A program made the translations under genes and the position numbers. Under the pieces are notes generated by a model. That model saw only the letters and a list, made by a program, of their open reading frames with translations. It had not been told where the DNA came from and did no database searches. Positions 1-7,288 of a stretch of 13,794 bases of DNA are shown here, in pieces. Source of the stretch: Nitrospirota bacterium (lineage in GTDB: Bacteria > Nitrospirota > Nitrospiria > Nitrospirales > UBA8639); assembly GCA_003233615.1 (NCBI GenBank), contig QIMB01000088.1, positions 1 to 13,794 of the forward strand. The letters run 5' to 3'. Each line of letters opens with the position of its first letter. Within the stretch, counting starts at the first letter, position 1.

Positions 1-496
1 AGATTTGGTCGATCTGAATGAGAGAAACAGGAGAAATAGTTGTACTATTTTGAGGGTTTCTCGATTGAAGATCGGCCAAAGATGGCCTGAAGATGAGATG
101 TATACATGTCCCATTTATTTCTTTACGGACCCTTATACGCCAGTCATCGCCGTGACTTGTCTTCTTCTCGCACTACTCACGCATTGTGCTGGTGCACATG
201 TCGCCCGATAACCCCATCCCTTTGCGCACACCACATCTTTCCAAACCTGAAACGCCTGAGTCCGCAAGAGTCGATAGGAGACTATTTGCATGAGGTATGG
301 CGACCGAGGCAAAGATTGGGGCGATCTGAGGGGGAACAACCACAGGTGTAGCAAGATCTACATTGAGGAGTGTACGAATAAAGATCTGGGCAAGATAAGA
401 GAAAGAGGGGATGCGAAAATGGGAAGTTAGTTTGGCACAAACTCTTAGCGAGCAGAACGTTTCAGCCTCAGCTCAAAGGAGAGGGAGATTATAGTT
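1..496. other. Left-edge stretch with no supportable gene
   Basis: I see no convincing gene here. Short open frames exist on both strands (for example 5-211 plus and 133-354 minus), but their translations are low-complexity or Cys/Arg/His-rich, lack ribosome binding sites and resemble no family I know. The stretch lies downstream of the minus-strand radical SAM gene that ends at 497. The only structures noticed are a 5-bp hairpin GGCCA-aaga-TGGCC at 74-87 and the palindrome ATGTATACAT near 98-107. Neither has a T-run or placement that would make it a clear terminator or operator. Confidence 0.6.
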
Positions 497-1996
497 TTAA
501 CGCGAACAGTCTGCTTCTGCGCTGTCGCGTACGGCCTTCACAAAACTCGTCCGCACCTGCCAAAAGTCTTTAAAATTGAGCAAAAGACGATACCAGCTAT
601 TGGGCGAACGCCACAACATCGTAAAGTAGTCGAATAAAATATGGAAACGTTCATAGTGACGATAGTAAAACTCCTTGTACCGCACTTCCATACGCTCTTT
701 GGTCAACGCATTGGGAATGAACACAAAGTTGACACAGTTCATCAACTCCCAGTCTTCGTTAAAACTGCCGTGCTCCCGCACCCCTTCGTAAGACGGTGCA
801 CCGGGAAACGGTGTGAACTTCGCCAGATTGAGATCGTCTAGCGGCAACTCTAGTGCATAGTCAAAGGTGCGGTCGATGCTCTCTTCCGTCTCTCCCGGAA
901 GCCCCATAATAAACAGCCCCTTGGTACGAATCCCTGCTTGTTTGATCAGTTTCACCTTGTCACGAATCATATCCAAATTGGAGTTTGAACGGTGCAGTTT
1001 TAACAACTCAGGATCACCGGTCTCGATACCCAAGCTTATCATCCAGCAACCGGCCTTTTTCATTAACTTTAACAGATCCAGATCAATATGTTCGGCGCGA
1101 ACTGCGCAATTAAACGTGACACCGGTCTTGCGCTCAATCATCAAATTGCAGAACCCCACCACCCGTTTTTTGTGCAGCGTGAAGAGATCGTCATAGAAAT
1201 TGATATGGCGAATACCGTAGCGCTCTTTTAGGTGCAACATCATTTTCAACATATAGGCGGGTGAGTTATAACGAAAAGACGACTTAAAGACGGTCCGATC
1301 ACAATAGGAGCAGGTATACGGACAGCCACGACTAGAAACAATCGTGGTGCCCGGCCCTTTCGGATAATTAAAGATCGGTAGGTTATAGGCGTCGGGGAAA
1401 CCGGCCAGCTTCTCGTAGGCGGGGTACGGCAAGGTATCCAAATCGAGGACTTCATCGCGGGGGACAAACCCGGTAAACACCACTTCCCCTTCACGGCGAT
1501 ATAACAGACCATGCTGATCAAAAGATCGTGGCGCCTCCGATCCCTGCAGATCTTGATCCAACAAAAAGAGCAGCGTATTCTCCCCCTCCCCGACAACACC
1601 ATAGTCGATCACCGGGTAATCTCTCATCAGCGATTCGCGCAGGGCAGAGATATGAGCACCGCCACACATGATGGTGGTGTTGGGTGCAATCGCTTTTACT
1701 TTTTCCATGATACGTATGCCATCGAGAAAAGCTGAAGTGGTGGCGGTAAAACCGACAAAATCCGGTTGCTCCGTCCGCACCAAATCATAAATCTTTTCAT
1801 AGTCACCGGGGTGGGCATAACAGTCGTGGATAAACGCTTGGTGACCATGTTGTTCAACCCAGGCGGCAAGACTACAAAGCCCGAGAGGCGGCATGATATT
1901 GGCGATACGCGACACATCCTTCTCTCCCGCCACCCAGCACTCACCCATAGGGTGAATCAGGACAACTTTCTTCTTCACGCACACACTCCCGCTCAT
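497..1996 (-). CDS. B12-binding domain radical SAM protein (A)
   Basis: This is a cytoplasmic iron-sulfur enzyme predicted to combine an N-terminal cobalamin-binding domain (about residues 8-150, with the PPLGLCSLAAWVEQHGH stretch at 36-52 and GGAH at 112-115) with a radical SAM barrel. The CxxxCxxC cluster motif is RGCPYTCSYC, with Cys225, Cys229 and Cys232. The glycine-rich SAM-binding and barrel signatures SLGIETGDPE (321-330) and GLFIMGLPGETEES (360-373) follow. The family includes methyltransferases and ring-forming or cyclising enzymes, and the substrate cannot be read from sequence. At 499 residues it is full length. The ATG at 1996 overlaps a 9-codon leader ORF. A GTG at 1978-1976 (codon 7), preceded by GGGAG at 1990-1986 with 7-nt spacing, would give the more typical N-terminus MKKKVVLIHP and may be the true start. 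The next minus-strand gene, an outer-membrane protein, ends 383 bp upstream. Confidence 0.88.
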   Translation of the reverse strand: MSGSVCVKKKVVLIHPMGECWVAGEKDVSRIANIMPPLGLCSLAAWVEQHGHQAFIHDCYAHPGDYEKIYDLVRTEQPDFVGFTATTSAFLDGIRIMEKVKAIAPNTTIMCGGAHISALRESLMRDYPVIDYGVVGEGENTLLFLLDQDLQGSEAPRSFDQHGLLYRREGEVVFTGFVPRDEVLDLDTLPYPAYEKLAGFPDAYNLPIFNYPKGPGTTIVSSRGCPYTCSYCDRTVFKSSFRYNSPAYMLKMMLHLKERYGIRHINFYDDLFTLHKKRVVGFCNLMIERKTGVTFNCAVRAEHIDLDLLKLMKKAGCWMISLGIETGDPELLKLHRSNSNLDMIRDKVKLIKQAGIRTKGLFIMGLPGETEESIDRTFDYALELPLDDLNLAKFTPFPGAPSYEGVREHGSFNEDWELMNCVNFVFIPNALTKERMEVRYKEFYYRHYERFHILFDYFTMLWRSPNSWYRLLLNFKDFWQVRTSFVKAVRDSAEADCSR

Positions 1997-2022
1997 ACCA
2001 CTCGCGCCTTACATATAAGCAT
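1993..2022 (-). CDS. Possible 9-codon leader peptide overlapping the radical SAM start
   Basis: On the minus strand a strong Shine-Dalgarno sequence GGAGG (2035-2031) stands 8 nt before an ATG at 2022. It opens a 9-codon frame (MLICKARVV) whose TGA at 1995-1993 overlaps the ATG of the radical SAM gene as ATGA. This is the best ribosome binding site in the spacer, yet it serves the tiny ORF, which suggests translational coupling or a leader peptide. Coincidence is possible, because the radical SAM gene may instead start at the internal GTG at 1978. The evidence is spacing and sequence only. Confidence 0.35.
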   Translation of the reverse strand: MLICKARVV

Positions 2023-2065
2023 ACGCTTCACCTCCAAGCTCGCCTCAAATGTTAGAAGCACTACT

Positions 2066-2095
2066 ATTCAAGCAATCTCTAGTCTGCTATGTCAA
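2066..2095 (-). promoter_or_regulatory. Candidate sigma70-like promoter for radical SAM gene A
   Basis: On the minus strand a perfect -35 hexamer TTGACA occupies 2095-2090. At 18-bp spacing a weak -10 hexamer TTGAAT occupies 2071-2066 (4 of 6 matches to TATAAT). It lies about 70 nt upstream of the start codon. The -10 is poor, so the call rests mainly on the -35 and on the adjacent palindrome. Confidence 0.3.
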
Positions 2096-2114
2096 TTTGA
2101 GAGGTTCTCAAATT
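2094..2114. promoter_or_regulatory. Perfect 21-bp palindrome, candidate operator
   Basis: AATTTGAGA-ggt-TCTCAAATT is a perfect 9-3-9 inverted repeat. On the minus strand it ends exactly at the -35-like hexamer TTGACA (overlap at 2094-2095), about 100 bp upstream of radical SAM gene A. The size and symmetry fit a dimeric helix-turn-helix regulator. The regulator is not identifiable from the window. Confidence 0.45.
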
Positions 2115-2379
2115 ACATCAATGAAATCAACCGGCCATTTTCCTACATCCAGAAAAGTCAAAAAACCTGAAAGCCTGGGACAAAATTTGGGTCTTTCCAT
2201 ACATACATGACTTTGACGAAATAGCGTAAAAAGTTTGGTCGGATTTGGACGGAAATGATTGAGAACAAACCGAGGCACAGCATAGCTATGGTGAAGTTTA
2301 TTCAATTGAGAACTGTTCAAAGATGGTCCGAGATTGGACGCGAGTGCCAAAGGTATGTATTGACAGACCCTTAGCCTTA

Positions 2380-3006
2380 TCAAAATCGCATTCGAATGCC
2401 ACCCATTCCAGTGAAGCCGCTCAAACTTTGAATGCTGAATTTTTTTTTCCCGGAGCGTTTCTCATATTGTGTAAATTGAAAGTCACCACTCACTCGGCCT
2501 TCCGCAAAAAAGGCGAACTGGCCAAGAGGGAGCTCGACTCCTAACAAACCCATGATTCCATATCCAAACCCCCAGCCCCGCTTTACGTTGACCGAAGATC
2601 TCTTTTTTTCAATTTCGTCTTCGTCAAAAGTATTGATAGCGAAATTGATACCGAGACCAACATAGGGAGAAATACCATGCGGACGAAAATAGTATTGCCC
2701 AATCCCTCGTACAATATAAGATTTGGTATCAATATTTTTGGCATTAAAGAGTTCGGTTTCATACTTACGGTATTCCAGTTCAACGCCCAGTCGTTCCTGG
2801 GGAGAAATTTTTCCTGCGGCTTGTACTACAGCATTGAAGCCGGATTTCCCGGCAAAAGGATAAAAGATCCCCCCGCCACCGGAAATGAAAACCGAATCTG
2901 ATTTGTCTGAATCTACGCCTCTTGCCTCTACGCTTTTTAAGAATCCACCAAAAAGCAACAACCCAATCACAAGGCTACAGAGCCAACTCACAGTGAATCG
3001 TTTCAT
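2380..3006 (-). CDS. Small outer-membrane beta-barrel protein
   Basis: The predicted product is an outer-membrane beta-barrel of the OmpA-barrel/OMP_b-brl type (8-strand size class). Residues 1-28 form a signal peptide: MKRF n-region, hydrophobic core WLCSLVIGLLLFGGFL, cleavage likely after VEA. The mature part alternates hydrophobic and polar residues with aromatic girdle strands such as SYIVRGIGQYYFRP (96-109) and ISPYVGLGINFAINTF (112-127). The last residue is Phe (GGIRMRF), the usual C-terminal signal for the BAM assembly machinery. The start is well set: GGAGGAAAG precedes the ATG (GGAGG at 3015-3011). No enzymatic role is visible. It lies between two radical SAM genes on the same strand, with a 103-bp spacer to the upstream gene. 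A run of nine A on the coding strand (plus-strand T9 at 2440-2448) encodes the Lys triplet near residue 188. Confidence 0.85.
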   Translation of the reverse strand: MKRFTVSWLCSLVIGLLLFGGFLKSVEARGVDSDKSDSVFISGGGGIFYPFAGKSGFNAVVQAAGKISPQERLGVELEYRKYETELFNAKNIDTKSYIVRGIGQYYFRPHGISPYVGLGINFAINTFDEDEIEKKRSSVNVKRGWGFGYGIMGLLGVELPLGQFAFFAEGRVSGDFQFTQYEKRSGKKKFSIQSLSGFTGMGGIRMRF

Positions 3007-3109
3007 CTTTCCTCCAACTTCTGGTTCTATCTGCTCTTTTGAAACACTGTATCAGGATTTCCCCTTATTCCCAGCCGTCTGCAAGGAGAACACACAATCG
3101 GAGGGCGTA

Positions 3110-4837
3110 TTATTTAACAAGACTTTTTATGCCAAGAAGCGAGCCGTAGGTCTGATGTAAGTCTAGGCGGTCTTCAGTCTCCGCTGGCAAGAACATGAGG
3201 GACACATCTGAATATTGGAGCTTGGACGGATCGTTTTCAACCTTTCGGCGTAGCTGATTCAGTTTCCACCCCAGCACACACCATTGCCACCCCGTCTTGA
3301 ATCCACCCCAAATCTGAGTAGGCCAAAATGACCACGCTGGTTCTACGGGCATGCCTGGACGCCGGGACCGCCGGCCGCGCCACCGCACCATTCCACCCTC
3401 CAAAGGATGGATATTCTCGAACATGATACACCCATAAAAACATAATAAGAGAAACATGATCTTCACGACTGGCTGCCCTGTCACGACGGCTCGACGCATC
3501 AGAGTCTCCATATGATCCCAGGAATAATAGTTCCGCCAGGCCATGCGATAGACTTGTGCTAATTCCTTCTTGGTCATCTGCGGATGCGCCATGGTGACAT
3601 GCTCTAAGTCGTAGGCATTCATGTCCGGCTCCATCCACACTCCATGCTCATAGAGCTGTTGATGATCTTCAGATCCCGGCAGGGGTGTCAGAATAAAAAA
3701 TTCCACAATATCAACGGGAAGTTCTTTTTTGAGGATTTCAATATCATGGGCAATGCTCTCCGGTGTATCGGCCGGAAACCCAAGAATATAGCCAGCCACA
3801 GTGGTACAACCAAGATTTTTCCAGGCTTGCAACATTGTGCGATATTCCCCGATTTTGTTCTGCCGTTTTTTGGCACCAACTAACGATTCCGGGTTCAGAC
3901 TTTCTATGCCAAGAAAAATATTATGGCATCCCGCCCGCACAGCCTTTTCGATGAAACGAGGAATTTTATGACACAACGTATCCACTTGAATCGTAAAGGA
4001 TAACCGAAACCCTTCTTGTTCCCGGAGATGGATGATCCTGTCCAAAATGGGTTCCCAGCCCCTATTGCGGGCAAAATCGTCATCCGTAATAAAAAAACGC
4101 CAAATACCTTGCTTGAGATTTGCGCGAATCAAGGCCTCAATATCATCAGCCGACCGCGACCGGGATGTGCGACCTTGCACATTAATGATGGTGCAAAAAC
4201 TACATTGGAATGGACACCCTCGCCCGGCATCAAAACTCGAGAGCCGCCGAAACGTTTTTTTTACCAAACTGGCAGGGAGAAAGGGGGAAGGGATGCCTTC
4301 TAATGTTGGCGCATTGGCCAAAAAGTTATACGATGGCTTCAAGCGTTTTTTATAGGCATCTGTGAGAATAGTCTCTAGCTGCCCTTCGGCTTCTCCCGCA
4401 ACAAGGGTAAACCCATCGGCCAACGCCTGTTGAATATCCTGTGGCAGCTCTTTCAACATGGCATAACATCCGCTCACATGAAAGCCTCCAATGGCCACAG
4501 GAATCCCGGCCTGAAGAAACGGTTTGCCTATATCCAAAGAACGAGGAAACTGATTCGTCTGCACACCGACAAGGCCGATCATGCCCCCACATCCACGGCG
4601 AATGCGCTTTATAATTCGCTGCGTGGGGATGACTGCATGGGTTTCGTCATACAGTTCTATAATAATGTTGACGTCCTCTCCTAGCATCTGTCGCTTCGCA
4701 CAGTCCATGGCTAAGGCGTTCAAGGCCGCCAGGCTATTCGAGGGAAGCGCAGGCCGCCCCCATTGGATGACATACCCCTCATCATCGTAATGCGAGGGCT
4801 TCACCAAAATCAGGTAAAATGATTGTTGTGATTTCAA
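3110..4837 (-). CDS. B12-binding-type radical SAM protein (B)
   Basis: This is a second radical SAM enzyme, not a recent duplicate of the first. The N-terminus FYLILVKPSHYDDEGYVIQW and the GGFH at 117-120 fit the cobalamin-binding-like domain that precedes the barrel in this superfamily. The cluster motif is GRGCPFQCSFC, with Cys208, Cys212 and Cys215. NIFLGIESLNPESL (306-319) and GYILGFPADTPES (349-361) are the later barrel signatures. The C-terminal 170 residues carry a hydrophobic stretch (VVKIMFLLLCFYGCIMF, about 457-473) that may touch the membrane. The substrate is unknown. The only start that keeps the N-terminal strand is TTG at 4837-4835. There is no in-frame ATG upstream before a stop and no clear Shine-Dalgarno, so the exact start is uncertain. 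It is transcribed divergently from the pigment-type operon. Confidence 0.85.
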   Translation of the reverse strand: MKSQQSFYLILVKPSHYDDEGYVIQWGRPALPSNSLAALNALAMDCAKRQMLGEDVNIIIELYDETHAVIPTQRIIKRIRRGCGGMIGLVGVQTNQFPRSLDIGKPFLQAGIPVAIGGFHVSGCYAMLKELPQDIQQALADGFTLVAGEAEGQLETILTDAYKKRLKPSYNFLANAPTLEGIPSPFLPASLVKKTFRRLSSFDAGRGCPFQCSFCTIINVQGRTSRSRSADDIEALIRANLKQGIWRFFITDDDFARNRGWEPILDRIIHLREQEGFRLSFTIQVDTLCHKIPRFIEKAVRAGCHNIFLGIESLNPESLVGAKKRQNKIGEYRTMLQAWKNLGCTTVAGYILGFPADTPESIAHDIEILKKELPVDIVEFFILTPLPGSEDHQQLYEHGVWMEPDMNAYDLEHVTMAHPQMTKKELAQVYRMAWRNYYSWDHMETLMRRAVVTGQPVVKIMFLLLCFYGCIMFENIHPLEGGMVRWRGRRSRRPGMPVEPAWSFWPTQIWGGFKTGWQWCVLGWKLNQLRRKVENDPSKLQYSDVSLMFLPAETEDRLDLHQTYGSLLGIKSLVK

Positions 4838-5099
4838 CGAATGGTCCGAGAAGTGACGTGTGTCTGTGCCATTGAGGCCGACCGGTTATTTGAAAAAGAC
4901 ACGCCAGGATAGAGGGAGTGACCACGAACAACCCAGCATGTTAGCCATGACGACTAGCCGTTACCCTACGGGGCTCCCCTAAATGTGTCAAGCCGTCTCT
5001 AGCAGGTGTCCGATACGAGGCGAGTCAATATTTTAGACAATTATGATCAATTTTTACAGACCTGATATTTCCAAAGAAACACGAACGCTACCGTCCTTC

Positions 5100-5112
5100 A
5101 TGATGACATCAT
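5100..5112. promoter_or_regulatory. 13-bp palindrome upstream of operon promoter
   Basis: ATGATG-a-CATCAT is a perfect inverted repeat that ends one base before the -35 hexamer of the operon promoter. This placement suits an activator or repressor site controlling the operon. No regulator gene is in the window. Confidence 0.4.
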
Positions 5113-5113
5113 A

Positions 5114-5142
5114 TTGACATCTCTGAACTCAAACAGGACAAT
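5114..5142 (+). promoter_or_regulatory. Sigma70-like promoter of the aryl-polyene-type operon
   Basis: TTGACA (5114-5119) is a perfect -35. A 17-bp spacer is followed by GACAAT (5137-5142), which matches 4 of 6 positions of TATAAT. Transcription would start near 5149, about 30-50 nt before the acyl carrier protein start. It is the best promoter match in the window and sits just upstream of the first operon gene. Confidence 0.6.
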
Positions 5143-5181
5143 TGGTATCAATACCTATCTCAGAACTTAATCCTTGTATCT

Positions 5182-5463
5182 ATGGAGGAACGCTCGTTGT
5201 CGAACCAGGCGCCCTTTGAAACCGAAATTGCCCAACTCCTTGTGACCACATTGAACTTGAAGGCGGAACCTGTGGATATTTCACCATTAGACCCGCTGTT
5301 TGGAGAAGGGTTGGGGTTGGACTCCATTGATGCTCTGGAGATTGCTCTAGTCATTCATCAACATTACGGGTACAAGTTACGATCCGATGATCCAGACAAC
5401 GCCACCATATTCTCGTCTCTTCGATCCCTCTGTGAGGCTATTCAGAAAAACCGGACTAAATAA
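5182..5463 (+). CDS. Acyl carrier protein (aryl-polyene type)
   Basis: This small cytoplasmic carrier holds a growing acyl chain on a phosphopantetheine arm. The attachment motif is GLGLDSIDALEI, with Ser48 as the modified residue. The surrounding text (DPLFGEGLGLDSIDALEIAL) is typical of the carrier proteins of aryl-polyene and related pigment clusters, which have GEGLGLDSID in place of the fatty-acid ACP's LGADSLD. At 93 residues it has standard length. An alternative start deserves preference on sequence grounds: the ATG at 5182 has no Shine-Dalgarno, whereas GGAGG at 5184-5188 lies 8 nt before an in-frame TTG at 5197, giving an 88-residue protein. It is the first gene of the operon. Only one carrier is seen here, while many such clusters have two. 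Confidence 0.9.
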   Translation: MEERSLSNQAPFETEIAQLLVTTLNLKAEPVDISPLDPLFGEGLGLDSIDALEIALVIHQHYGYKLRSDDPDNATIFSSLRSLCEAIQKNRTK

Positions 5464-5603
5464 TCCTGGTCTGCTGACACTTTCCTCAATCCCAATTGAG
5501 ACCTGTTCCATGCCTGCTGTCTTGCGGTGAATTAGATGTTCAGAGAGCCACCACGCAATCACAGACTTCATTCTCACATGGACTCTTCATCAATACCAAC
5601 GTA

Positions 5604-6965
5604 ATGACACACTCCCCGTTTCTGGGTCCCTATCCACCTCATAGCCCCGTGGCCTGGTATCAGGGAACACCCATGTTCTCTAATCATGTGTTATCACATA
5701 TCTCATCAGTTTGTGCTCTTTTGCCGTCCAAACCATACGTGATTAATCTGTGCCAAGACCGCTATACGTTTCTCGTTGGCTTGGCTGCTGCTCTTTGCCG
5801 CAACCACACAACCTTGTTGCCGCCTAACCTCTCACCAGGCATTCTTCAGGAACTTCTCAGTCAGTATCCTGCTTGCTACTATATGACTGATAGCCAAGAG
5901 CACGTCGAAAGCCTTGAAGGGATCACGCTCAATTTAGACACAAAGCCCGACCATACACCAATGGAGAATCCTCATTTTTCAGATTCACATGTCGCGGTAA
6001 TTGCTTTTACGTCCGGAACTACCGGCACCCCGCGCCCAAACCCGAAAACATGGGGCTCCATGGTCCAGATTGCCAAGAAAACTGGAGAACGGCTGGAGCT
6101 CTCAAAAAACGACTCCGTGACCATTGTTGCAACCGTTCCTCATCAACATATGTATGGATTGGAAACGTCCATCATGTTGCCCCTTCAACATGGTTGGGGT
6201 ATTCATTCAGGACGTCCATTCTTTCCAGAGGACATTGCATCGGTCTTACATGAACAACAAGCCCGGCGAATCTTAGTCTCCACCCCCATTCATCTCCGAG
6301 CCTGCGTCATGGCGCAATCCCGGTTTCCCGATGTCGCGTATACACTTTCCGCCACCGCCCCGCTTCCCAAACAGTTAGCCCAACAAGTGGAAACAGTGTT
6401 TCATACGACCATGGTCGAGATCTATGGATTCGCAGAGGCAGGAACAATCGCCACTCGTCGACCGGTCCAAGAAGATCGGTGGACAGTGTTACGCGAATTG
6501 GCTTTGGTCTCCCATGCAGACGGATATGCGGTCAGCACTCCATATTTTTCTGATCCCGTGCCTATTCCAGATACCATTCAGTCGGCAAACTCGCAGCAAT
6601 TCACCTTAGAAGGACGCCCCGGTCACTTGATCAATATTGGCGGACATCGTGCGTCCTTAGATGACTTAAATGTGAAACTCTTGTCCATTGACGGCGTCGT
6701 AGACGGCGTGTTTTATATGCCCGAAGAGCGAGAAGGATCAGTGACACGCTTGGTGGCATTTGTGGTGGCGCCAGGGAGAACCGTTGAATCCCTTCTTGCC
6801 ACACTCCGTCAGAAAATTTCACCCGTGTTCCTTCCGCGCCCGCTGTACCTGGTTGAGGCACTCCCTCGCAATCACACCGGAAAATTGGTGAAAGAAGACG
6901 CTGAAACGCTGATGAGAGCGCAATCGAATCTTCCTACAACACCCAACGAGTCAATCAGTCCATGA
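5604..6965 (+). CDS. AMP-dependent acyl/aryl ligase of the pigment cluster (ApeH-like)
   Basis: This adenylate-forming enzyme is likely to activate an aromatic or fatty acid with ATP and load it on the adjacent carrier protein. Counting from ATG 5604 (453 residues), the phosphate-binding loop is FTSGTTGTPRPNPKTW (135-150), the acid/Glu motif is YGFAEAG (274-280), the GRPGHLINIGGHR stretch (337-349) replaces the usual hinge, and PRNHTGKL (421-428) carries the catalytic lysine at 427. It is shorter than classical ligases (about 500-550), as usual for the aryl-polyene type. The open frame extends upstream to a TTG at 5496, but those 36 residues (Cys/Thr-rich, no homology I recognise, no Shine-Dalgarno) are unlikely to be coding. 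The ATG at 5604 also lacks a clear Shine-Dalgarno. Its stop overlaps the next start as ATGA. Confidence 0.87.
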   Translation: MTHSPFLGPYPPHSPVAWYQGTPMFSNHVLSHISSVCALLPSKPYVINLCQDRYTFLVGLAAALCRNHTTLLPPNLSPGILQELLSQYPACYYMTDSQEHVESLEGITLNLDTKPDHTPMENPHFSDSHVAVIAFTSGTTGTPRPNPKTWGSMVQIAKKTGERLELSKNDSVTIVATVPHQHMYGLETSIMLPLQHGWGIHSGRPFFPEDIASVLHEQQARRILVSTPIHLRACVMAQSRFPDVAYTLSATAPLPKQLAQQVETVFHTTMVEIYGFAEAGTIATRRPVQEDRWTVLRELALVSHADGYAVSTPYFSDPVPIPDTIQSANSQQFTLEGRPGHLINIGGHRASLDDLNVKLLSIDGVVDGVFYMPEEREGSVTRLVAFVVAPGRTVESLLATLRQKISPVFLPRPLYLVEALPRNHTGKLVKEDAETLMRAQSNLPTTPNESISP

Positions 6966-7288
6966 GCGTGAACACACAATTCATCATTGATGCCTCGCAC
7001 CCTTCACTTGCCGGACATTTTCCAGGAAATCCAATCGTGCCAGGCGTGGTCATTCTGGCAGAGGTTCTTGAACGTATTGGGGAATCACTCGGCAAGTCAG
7101 TCATGTTATCCAAAGTGCCTTCGGTCAAATTTCATTCTCCTCTTCGTCCAAATGAACCACTCCAGCTCACGTTCGACGTTCTTCCCGATCATCTCGTCAC
7201 CTTTTCCTGTCAGGTCGGTTCAAGACGGATTGCGTCAGGCCAATTCATCTTTGAAGCAACCAGCGATGATTCACCCCCGCGATCATGA
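6962..7288 (+). CDS. FabZ-like 3-hydroxyacyl-ACP dehydratase (ApeI-like)
   Basis: This is a hot-dog-fold dehydratase expected to remove water from carrier-bound 3-hydroxyacyl chains, creating the double bonds of a polyene. The N-terminal motif HPSLAGHFPGNPIVPGVVIL (13-32) is the FabZ signature with His13 and the likely catalytic His19. Glu34 (ILAEVLE) is in about the position of the catalytic acid. At 108 residues it is shorter than FabZ (about 150), which is usual for the short dehydratases of aryl-polyene clusters. It overlaps both neighbours by 4 bases (ATGA at 6962 and 7285), so it is probably translated by coupling within one operon. Confidence 0.87.
   Translation: MSVNTQFIIDASHPSLAGHFPGNPIVPGVVILAEVLERIGESLGKSVMLSKVPSVKFHSPLRPNEPLQLTFDVLPDHLVTFSCQVGSRRIASGQFIFEATSDDSPPRS

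Larger units (their letters stand above)
1997..2379. other. Spacer between radical SAM gene A and the outer-membrane protein gene
   Basis: No gene is supported. The part near 1997-2114 holds the likely control region of radical SAM gene A on the minus strand: the leader ORF, a TTGACA hexamer and a perfect palindrome, listed separately. The part from 2115 to 2379 lies downstream of the outer-membrane gene and contains a 10-bp palindrome CATAGCTATG at 2281-2290 but no stem followed by a T-run. An open frame at 2108-2383 minus overlaps the outer-membrane gene by 4 bases but has no family resemblance. Confidence 0.5.
4838..5181. other. Divergent intergenic control region
   Basis: This spacer separates the minus-strand radical SAM gene B from the plus-strand operon. 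It contains no supportable gene. The half near 5100-5150 holds a good promoter and palindrome for the operon (listed separately). Around 4971-4979 there is a small GGGG-ct-CCCC inverted repeat. No convincing promoter for the minus-strand gene was found. Confidence 0.6.

Noticed and set aside
74..87. GGCCA-aaga-TGGCC hairpin as a terminator
   Set aside because: The stem is only 5 bp and no T-run follows on either strand.
5..354. Overlapping short open frames on both strands at the left edge
   Set aside because: They conflict with each other, lack ribosome binding sites and have unnatural composition; no family resemblance.
2108..2383. 91-codon minus-strand frame downstream of the outer-membrane gene
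   Set aside because: No recognisable domain, no Shine-Dalgarno, and it overlaps both the outer-membrane gene stop and the palindromic control region.
5496..5603. N-terminal extension of the ligase from TTG 5496
   Set aside because: The added 36 residues look non-coding (Cys/Thr/Ser-rich) and no Shine-Dalgarno precedes the TTG. The family-like N-terminus LGPYPPHSPVAWYQG begins just after ATG 5604.
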